A program made the position numbers and the translations under genes. The notes below the pieces were generated by a model, which saw nothing but the letters and a program-made list of their open reading frames with translations, ran no database searches and was not told where the DNA came from. From positions 33,722,216 to 33,786,215 of the forward strand of contig OX388352.1 of NCBI GenBank assembly GCA_947579665.1: 64,000 nucleotides of DNA, read 5' to 3'. Positions within the stretch are counted from its first letter, which is position 1, and the number at the start of each line of letters is the position of its first letter. Shown piece after piece: positions 55,056 through 64,000 of this stretch. This DNA is from Sympetrum striolatum (Eukaryota > Arthropoda > Insecta > Odonata > Libellulidae).

Positions 55056-57950
55056 CTTAATAATTTTACGACTACTTGCCTGTTGGCGGTTATATCTGGT
55101 GTCCTTGAAAGTTTTCCTAAGTTCTTAAGAAGGGAGTCAAATATTTTTTTTCATAATCAGTTATTGACAAATTCCAGATATTGAATATGTTTTCTCTGTC
55201 CATACGATCCATACGATCTTGAATTCAGTATTTGGCGGTTTTTCAAACATATGTCTTCGTATTCAATAACACCTAAGCCTAGTTAGATAATGAACTTTGA
55301 GGTTTTCTCATTGAAGTTTACCTAAGGCCGGTTCTAATGCAACATAGCATATTAAAAATGTGATCAATTAATCACACTACTTACTCTGCAACTACAATAA
55401 AAATTTGCTAATCTTCTTTTATAATCTTCGGGTTATGAAATAAAAGAAATATTTTCATCTTTTTTTGCCTTTTGAAGTAATTATTCCTCATTTAGAATTG
55501 AAATTTAGTAACATTTAATAAAAACGCGATACCGTATGTTCATTAACCGGTAAGGTTGCTTATGCTTATCTATCCGATTCTTATTCTGCGACGATCTCAG
55601 GTGAGATATTTGATTAAGAAAAGCATTGTATTGACATCGCACGAGTCCATAACACCCGTCGGTTACTCTTCCCAGAGTAATTCTCGTCAATAATCCCAAT
55701 TGAACGACGACAATTAAAGTGCAGGTTATGACAAAAACCGATTAATTAAATAAAAGGAATGTTCTAGATTTGTCCACGACGGAGGAAGAAAGGCATCAGG
55801 AGAAGTTCTTTTAGATGACTCGTTTAGTTAAAATCCTTGGGACATCCGCTTTCGAAAAGAAAGAATGTGCCTCGCAAGAGGTAGACACAATACCATCTTA
55901 TAAACATTCGATAAGGAAAGCTTGCGATGAAGAATGAGCGCCATAAACATGAATGCGTAAGCGTCTATGCCCTCGTTGCAGATTAAAGGAGATATCTAGA
56001 CTTCTCGGAAATGGATATTGTTTGAATTTAAGATGATTTTTCTGTATTGATTCCGATCTGTATAATCGTAAATTAAGTCAATTATCTTACTTTCGAATGT
56101 GTAGGGATATTTCAGATCAAGTTGAAATGCGATAAATATAATTTTTGAAATTGATCTTCTGAAGTTAAACCTAGTATAGCTACATCTAAAAAGTAAAATT
56201 TATTTGAGATGAATTAGTTCTTTTCCTTGAAAGGTTTTTATCTCTATTTCTGAGATTTGATGAATTCACAACATCATCAGGTGCAAAAAGATCAAATGCC
56301 GGAGCGTTTCCAAAAAAAAGGGAGGGAAGTAAAAGGGGAAGTCATATTTCATTGAAAGGACATGGTGAATAGACCACCTTGATACACATAAATTGCTAAA
56401 GTTTAATTGTGAAAATAATTTCATATACCATATATAATATTTCTCTCTATTTTGATGGTCGTCTTTATTAGAAAAGTAACCTCAAATCTCTTATGTGCAA
56501 CGGTAAAGATCAAGTGGACCTTCTTAAAAAGCTCGAATTCACTGAACTCAGTTCAATGGTTGTGATGGCATATAGATAGGTTAGATTGAAGAACGAGTCG
56601 GTGTGATGTCTAATGCCCCACGAATCCTTAAATAAACAAAGTATCACACCGACCGTATCTCGCCAATTACTGAATTAAAAATTACCATTTCTCCTCTTCC
56701 TTCATTCCTACTCAAAATTCTTTAATATGCACGAATTAGAAAAATAATAATCTTCCACAATCTGTACCAATCAAGATTTCTTAATGACGAGAACTTGATT
56801 ATCCACAACTCTCTGTCCATAACAACTTGCATATTCTCTTCCTTACCCCCATCTACACCTCTCAAATGACTCACTAAGACTCCCTAAAACGTCTCTCTTT
56901 CTCTTTATTTCTGGAAAAAACGCATTAAAATACTGACACATCTTCATTCAGTTTTACAGTTTAATTAAAATTTGATCGTTACAGTAACCTAATTTTTGCA
57001 TCGCAATTCATCCCTCGCAATGGCAAAACCGCTGATTCCACTTTGATTTCAGCTGTTAAGATTCATCGGTCCATGTGGTTCAAAGACAACTGGTGCACCG
57101 TCTCAAAACCTAAAAGCAATATTCAGAGTGGATGCTTTAGTATGGCCCATTTATTGACTTTAGCCGTCCGTCGTCTCTGAGATTAGCTACGTGGACGAAT
57201 CCCTACCTTATGATGTATCCTATAGAAATCGTTATATGCCGAGGTTGTTGCGAGAATATATAACGAAATGCGACCACGAGTTTCTACTTTCGCGAGATTT
57301 CTATTACTAAATTAATTTTCTACCATGAAGAAAGCTCATATTCCCCCTCTAATGTCATTTCCCTAACTTCACGGATAATTACCTCACCTTTGTTGTTTTC
57401 TTATCTTAGCGTGTTTATCAGCACCACTTGTGAGTAAAACTTTATGCTCTTTAAGTTAGTTTTTAGAAAACGAAAGGGATGTAAGATACAATTTTAATTT
57501 GCTTTGTTAAGGGTCACTGCTAGGATAAAGTAATTCGAAGTTTCTGCAGAAATATTATTTTCGTGAAAGATAAGAAATATTTGTTTATCTTTGTAATCCT
57601 AATTTTACCTAACATTTTGTTTTTTTGGAGTATTTTAATTTATTTCGCGACAAGATTATTCCCGGATGAATTTATTCAAGAAATATTCAAAATCATTTAA
57701 ATGTATCATTTCAATTTTAAAAAATCTGGTGTGGCCAGCACATGACTTTCTCCATGTATAAGATGTAAATTTTTATCTACGACAGTATTTTCGAACTCTA
57801 TATTCAATCTAAACTGGAAGATGAGTGTTTAATTTATATTATATTATATTTTACGTCGCAAACATTATAAATAATGTTTTTCGGGACATGTTCGATGAAA
57901 AACGATGAAATGGCCTTTCGCCCAGCGCCCAGAGCGCCCACAACGTAGAT
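55056..57950. repeat. Module E, right copy
   Basis: Twin of 9137-12038, differing by scattered substitutions and short indels. No gene, TIR or RNA is recognised. Confidence 0.5.
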
Positions 57951-58440
57951 AATCAGCAACTTCCGGTTTATCAGTATTTCACAAATAACTCCTACACAAT
58001 CAGTGATACAAATATATATTTCATACAATAGTTATAGTAAATATTATTTTCTAAAACTTTTATAAATAATAGTTTATACCTAAATATAATATTTATGGAG
58101 ATATTTCGAAAACCGGAAATGAGCTTTGAAAATTGAAGCTCGACTTCCGGTTAACGGATTTACTCCAAAAACTAATCAACTCTGACAGCACACACCACAG
58201 TTCAATATATGAAGTTTGGTATTGATACAATCAGTAGTTTTACACACACACACACACACATAAAGACACACACACACACACATAAAGACACACACACACA
58301 CACATACGCACAGACATCATTCCGAAAATGGTCAAAACGCGTTCTAGGGACCCCAAAACATGTATTTCCGTTGAAATCTCGAAGTCGATTTTTTTCATGA
58401 AAACGATACTTTCTCTATACTTCGTATATGGAGAAAGTAA
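57951..58440 (+). repeat. LINE/SINE tail-like unit, right copy
   Basis: Twin of 12039-12535. The CA tract (about 58242-58308) is interrupted twice by ATAAAGA. The left copy has one such interruption, so an internal block was duplicated or lost. The 33-bp palindrome at 58407-58439 is unchanged. Confidence 0.45.
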
Positions 58441-58839
58441 AAGTGTTTCCGTAAAAAATATTGATGCACATTAAGAAAAATATTATACGAAACGCTTCTG
58501 AAAGTTATTGTAGTATCCGACTCAGTGAATGAAAGTGAAATGGTTGAACATAAAAGAGTAAATTTGACAAATAAAAAGTTATTTTAGAGCTACTTCATAC
58601 CTTAGCATCCAATTGCATCATTAAGCATATTTAGAGACAATGAGGTTTGAAAACAAATAGGTTAGGTTTAATTTGGCAAAAATGATAACTTTAATATTTT
58701 TATGACATTTATTTTATATTATTTAAATAACATTATACAAAATGAAGGAGATAATTGGTACTTTTTCCACAAAAAACTGTCTCCTTCATTTTGCATGATG
58801 GATTTTCACCATATCTCGCCCGATTCTGTGAACATTATA

Positions 58840-61800
58840 CAGGCATCCCTCGCCAGCCGCGGGGGTTAGGGAATCGAAAGAGCCCGCGGTTGGCGAAGCA
58901 TTACGTATATGGGAAATCAAGGGTTAGGTTTTTCGAGCAACAATATAGGGAGAATAAATTATAACAAAATTGTTTTCCCTGTTTATTACATGTATACATT
59001 TATTAGATATTATTCCTCTTTAATTTTGGCCGCATTCCTATCCCAAACGCGCCGATAACTTCCGATAAAAATGATCAGCTCCCTCTGCATTGGAAATTTT
59101 GGCTTTAACGGAATCGCGCTAGTCTGCAACATAAATTTTACATTTACGAAGTAATTTCCCAGGTTAAATACGTTTATGCCCTGAATTAATAACTGATACT
59201 ATTTAAATAGTCGACATTTATCAATAAAGAATAATTTATTGAAAATATAATTTCAATTACTTGGATTGCCTTGAATAATCAATGAATTGTGTCTATTATG
59301 TCAGTTACGGTACTAAATTTACTCTCAGTACTTTCTGATTCGGCATCTCCTATTTTACTAAAGAATTATATGATAGTTGACAGGCTCAGTCATTTCGTTA
59401 AATTCTTCCTCAATTCTTTCTAAGGTTGCAGCAACTCCTCCAATCCTCTTTTGAAAATCAAGCTACGGTCCATTTTTGGTCCACGTCAATCACAAAATCT
59501 GATAAATTGATCAACGATTTTGTTGACATTGGCCAAAGTAATTTCAGTTGAAGGTCCATCTTCGTCCACTTCCTCAGCCTCGTCCTGCTTGTCGATGAGC
59601 TGCTCGAAATCCTCCTCACTCAACTTTTCATTGCTTGAATTTAATAGTTCTTCATCATCATTTAGCTGCATGTCTTCTAGCCTTTTTGCTACATTTCTTT
59701 CCCTTTCAGTCGCTTTCCATGTGAAACGAAATAATTTAGTTAATTGACAAGTTTAAGAAATTCTTTAAAATCAATGACTGCCTACGGCCAGAGTTTCCGC
59801 CAACATGAATTCAGTGTCGATGGTTTAACCTCATCTAGTGATTCTTTAATTAAATTTATACTTTCGGCAATAATGAATTTTTTCCAACAATCAGTTACAA
59901 AGAAAGAGATATTTGTTTTTCTCTATCATTTCTAACAAGAAAAAGGAGGTACGCCGAATATAATAACTTTTGAAGGTAGAAATGTTATCCTGATCTAGAG
60001 GCTGGAGGAGTGATGTGGTGTTAGGTGGGAGGAAGACGGGAGGTTGGGTGAGTAGATATAAGCTCCTGAGGATGGCCTGGCACATTATCCAAAACAGAAA
60101 GAACTTTAAAAGGCAATTCTTTTGATTATATATATTTCTCAACTTCGGGAGCAAAAAAATGTTAAACCAGCCCAGGAAGATATTTCGACTCACCCAAGCC
60201 TTTCGGTTGGACCACCAAAACACTGGAAGATTATTTTTAATTCTTCCTGACAGAGCTCGCGGGTTCTGCGAGCGGTAAATTACCATAGGCTTCACTTTGA
60301 AATCGCCTGCTACATTGGAGCATAAAAGAACCTTGACTTTGGTAACCTTTAATCCCGGAGCATTTCTCTCAGACTTGGAGATAAAAGTCCGGGAAGGCCT
60401 TCTCTCCAAGAAGGGTCCGGTTTCATTGGCATTAAACACTTCTCTTTAATAAGCTGCATAAACAAATTGGGAAACTCTTTGTGGTCCGCTGATGCAATTT
60501 CACCGGAAATCTTCACATTATGTAGGTTATGTCTTTTCTAAAAATTCTCAAACCACCCCTTACTTGTGGTGAATTTTCTTTCGCCACTGCTTTCACCTGA
60601 AGAAGCGAAATGTTTATATAACCGCAAGGGATTGTCTCGGATAATTATGGTGCTTAATGGCACTCTGTTTTGTGTCTGCGATTCAATCCATATATTGAGA
60701 GCCTTTTCTGTTTTTTCGACGTTACTATTTCGTGACACGTAGGACTCTATAACACTTGCGCTAGTTGCACTCTGAGCAATAGTTCTGATTGACGACTCAC
60801 TCTTTTTAATTTTCCTAATAGTGGACTCATTCACTTCCATCGATCTGGCAACTGATGCACAGAATTCTCCGCGGGAAAGTCTGTCGAGAACTTCTAAATT
60901 CTCATGGAGTGTCGTTACTCGTTTTGCACGTTTGAAGACACTACTTTTCTCCTACCTTGATTTACGCTTCGGATCCATCACAGCTCATACAAAAAGTAAA
61001 ATTCGCCAAAAATTGAGACGTCTTTAGTACACACAGCTAAACTTCTCCGACAAATCAACTAATCTGACTAAGTTCGAGTTAGGGTTTGCTCTAGGGATAC
61101 CCTAGACGGGAAAAATGACAATGTATTCATTTTCCAAAGACTCGGCAGTCCACCCCTTTAAGTGGACAGTCAGTTATTAGACTTCTCAAACCCCGATGAG
61201 ATTTCTTTTAATTATTCTCCCATGATGACCGATGAGATGCCCAAGTTCATAGACACATATGAAGCCAATTTCAGGAATAACATTATAAACCTTTCTAAAA
61301 AGCTGAGGATATGCAGAGCAATGACATTTCAAAGAAGTGCCTCAGTGTATGAAGTCTGTCTCTCAAGATGCAAACGACGCGCTTCGGCTCTATAGGAAAA
61401 TATCCGTTCCGTTTATGGAAACTTTTGGTTACCAATAGAAACCTATTTGGAAGAAAAACACCTAAGCTAATGTAATTTATCAGAAAATACTATTAATGAA
61501 AGGAAATTCTATAATATCTCGGAAAAATCCGCGATGAAAATTAATTTGAGTAAGAAACAAAATTATTTGGAATTAGGTGTTTCCGCGGTAGTACGGTAAA
61601 ATTTTGAGTTCCGGTAGGAATTGTTAAGTAATAGATTTTACGATTCGAAGAGAAATGCTAAAAATGGCCGCATAAGCATACCGAATAAAATTAATTCTGA
61701 TTCCGCACTCGGCGAAGCTTGTTAAAATATTGGGCACCAAATATACTTGAATTTACATTGCGGACTGTCGAGTCGGTTGACTCGTAGACCGCGGTTGACA

Positions 61801-61899
61801 AGGGAAACACCCGCGGTTGAGAAGACAGGGTTTCAAAAACTTAATCGCGGATACTCAAGGGCCGCGGTTGGCGAAACCGCGGCTGACGAGGGATGCCTG
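58840..61899 (-). mobile_element. Tigger/pogo-type element, near full length (3060 bp)
   Basis: The terminal inverted repeats CAGGCATCCCTCGCCAGCC and (from the right) CAGGCATCCCTCGTCAGCC are flanked by TA at 58838-58839 and 61900-61901. It encodes a decayed transposase on the minus strand. It interrupts sequence homologous to module B, because the right flank (CAACATTAATTACATC) matches 2036-2055. The same insertion in the left duplicate shows it preceded the long duplication. Confidence 0.9.
59486..60978 (-). pseudogene. Tigger-family (TIGD1-like) transposase, inactivated
   Basis: Read from ATG 60978, the N-terminal part has RAKRVTTLHENLEVLDRL and SRGEFCASVARSMEVNES, the CENP-B/psq-type DNA-binding region, after an early TAG. 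The frame stops again after KGWFENF (60538). Then a long frame (60439-59891) holds the DDE region. It has FNANETGPF where the family has DETG, so the first catalytic Asp is Asn. LDNVPGHP (second Asp) survives only in a shifted frame, and FLPPNTTSLLQPLDQ follows in the original frame. The acidic C-terminus is at 59671-59486. The two stops, frameshifts and catalytic change make it inactive. Confidence 0.8.
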
Positions 61900-64000
61900 T
61901 ACAACATTAATTACATCAAAATACAGCAAATACGTTGATAAATTCCAAATCATACTGAATATTTGTAGTATTTCAATGAATACAAACGTTTTTCTAAATT
62001 GAAAGAACGGATAAAAAGTTGAGGAAGATGTAAAACAAATTAGCTCAAACGTCTTCGTTCTTAAGAATATAAATATTTTAATTTCGATTTTTTCGTTTAG
62101 TGGATGACTCCCTGCGCATCCTTGGGGTCCCTTCCTCGCCCGTCTGCTTAATAAAGGGGCATGGGCTATCGGAATTAGCGGATCATTAACGTAAAATAGA
62201 ACCTCAGTCACTGTGCGTTAAAGTAACGTATTCTGTTATTTCTTACTAGAATAAACTAAGCTGAATTTATCATTTATTATAATTCACGTATGTCCAATAT
62301 TTTCGAAGTTATTTGCTAAACAGCTTTGGAAATAAGAAAAGAAATACACCCATATAAAAAAAATCACTAAAAATAAGAATACTTTATTTGTATATTCTAG
62401 GTATAGAAAAAACACCTAACAGCAGGACAATCATCAATATATCAGATATGCGCAGGCAAGAGAAAGAAAAGAAATCTTTCATATGGCTTTGAAAGTTAAC
62501 TAGCAACAATGAAAATACTGAGCAGAAAGTAATTGGTAATACTTGGATGTATCCATACATAGAGATATAAAAGTTAATGTGAGTGTGGTGGGTTTTATTA
62601 AGGAACAGTTATCATATGTATATAGGGATGAGACGGGGATGAATCGGACTAGCGGGTGAACAGGAAGGATTAAAAAAAGTGGGTCTAAAATAGAACCTGT
62701 AACGCTGAGAGACGCTGAGCTACATACATATTTTCTTTGTTACATTTTCCTACTGGGAGTCTTGAAACGAGAACATTTTAAAACCATTTCTTATTTTGAT
62801 ACTCTGTCGTGTGAATCCTACCACGACATACAGCTGAAAAATTGAACTCTAATAAAACTTCTTATCCATTCAACAGATGGTGAGAATGTAGCTATTCCTT
62901 GGATTTCTTCATGCTTTACAAAAAGTGAAATGAATCCAAAATAAATGTAATTGTAGTTTTTTCGTGCTTTGAATTTATTTCCGTACTGCCAAAAATCCTA
63001 AAAAATTAGAATACTAAGTCGGCTGAAAATGACCAGCACGCTAAGGTGCTCATTTCTACGCAACAGCTTGGACGTGTACCTCACACAATTTCCTAAACAC
63101 TAATAAGTACGTAAAGGGTAATTGTTGTATCATGAGCTCCATAGGTGATAAAGCACTGGAGAAATATACTTTCAGAATATTCATTTAATTATTGAAGGTA
63201 GTTTTTCAATGTTCATACATGTGCTGGAATGAAACTGCAGAGAATCTAATAATCTATATAATTTTTTTGGCCTCATTCAGCCTATCATTAGATAGTTGAA
63301 AAAGTCATATTTCAATAAATATTAAAAAACAGGATCAAAATTGAGTGTAAAGGGGCGTGAGACAAATCCAGAACGATATCCAATCAAGTCCGTTGAAAAT
63401 CCCGAAGTCGTCATACAAATAAAAAAAAGGATCGTTAATATACCAAATATTTTAAGCATGCAAATTACTGTAGTATTTGAAACGTTCGAGGGATACATTG
63501 TTGGGAAAGCTTAGTTACTCCGCGGCTGCCAACAATGGTCCCTACTTTGTATTACTCGCGAGGAATATTGTTGTTTACTTCGAATAGTATCGAGGAGGAA
63601 GTGTTATTTTTTCTTACCGCCGGAGGTTGCCTAATCGATGCCAATAAGAAAAGCGTTCAGTAGTTTGCATAATTTAACACATAATTATAACCAATATGTG
63701 TTAAAATGAGGTTTTGACTAGTCTTTTAAAAAACTTAGAAGTTACTATGTTATAAATCTAATTTTAAGTAAGATGCTGTATAGATGACCGACATTTTCGC
63801 AGTAAATAGCTAGTAAATTAGCAAAGTTTTTTAAATAGTCACCAAAAACATTTCGTGTGACTTAAAAAAAAATATTCTGATTAAATTTATGTCGTAAAAT
63901 GTTTTAAAGTTGAAGTTAAATTCTCACTGAATGGAAGCAGCTGTGACAATATAATTTTGCACCCGTCAAAACAAACATTATTTTATTTAAAACATAAAAA
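61900..64000. repeat. Module B, post-Tigger version (right copy)
   Basis: Twin of 14628-16730, nearly identical. It includes the extra stretch of about 700 bp (63190-63900) not found in the modules at 2001 and 29561. It runs off the window. No gene is supported. Confidence 0.6.

Larger units (their letters stand above)
53860..64000. repeat. Long duplication, right copy, open at the window edge
   Basis: This is the partner of 8030-16790 in the same orientation and order. It is the longer copy because it retains the full 3060-bp Tigger and the longer TIR element. Homology continues to the last base, so the true right boundary lies outside. Confidence 0.85.

Noticed and set aside
1..64000. CRISPR arrays, bacterial operons, rRNA genes, integrated virus
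   Set aside because: No regularly spaced short repeats, ribosome-binding sites, rRNA motifs or viral structural or polymerase motifs were seen; the repeats are long, dispersed and eukaryotic in type.

Overview
This window is animal nuclear DNA, most likely arthropod. It is strongly AT-rich, has GT-AG introns, and carries class II transposons (Tigger/pogo, hAT, MITEs), tRNA-derived SINE-like units and a (CA)n tract. I see no bacterial operon, rRNA, CRISPR array or large conserved household gene. The species cannot be named from the sequence.

Almost all of it is a mosaic of repeated modules. The names used here are: A (1-1611, 27661-29172, 49015-50930, 52939-54557, partly 8030-8740 and 42028-42780); a TIR element of about 0.4-0.5 kb (near 1612, 8741, 29173, 54558); B (2001-3560, 29565-31285, 14630-16790, 61902-64000); C (3561-4998, 38010-39797, remnant 47860-48180); an inverted pair of tRNA-like sequences (4999, 23857, 39798); D (5263-7440, 24109-26230, 40056-42027); E (9137-12038, 55056-57950, remnant 42790-43870); G (16800-18205, 31290-32988); J/K (26231-27660, 48181-49014, 50931-52938). 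The stretches 8030-16790 and 53860-64000 form one long, highly similar duplication. Its two copies differ by an exact 1365-bp loss inside a Tigger element.

The only convincing genes are three plus-strand paralogues at 20859-22967, 35451-37237 and 45029-46782. Each has an 8-codon first exon, a 157-nt second exon with one transmembrane segment, and a short acidic third exon. The predicted proteins are 94, 86 and 77 residues. All keep an N-glycosylation sequon before the membrane segment, a juxtamembrane Cys-x-x-Arg-Phe motif and a Glu-Ala-Pro motif in the tail. I do not recognise the family.

The most interesting signal is how these genes diverge. Between copies 1 and 2 the introns and leader are nearly alike, but exon 2 differs at about half its residues, mostly by amino-acid-changing substitutions. 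This suggests diversifying selection. A second, older copy of the membrane exon (2a) lies in intron 1 of copies 1 and 2. It is cut off by a pogo-like MITE whose first six bases supply its last Gln codon and its stop. Element presence and absence (MITE in copies 1 and 2, hAT only at copy 1, SINE only in copy 3) orders the duplications.
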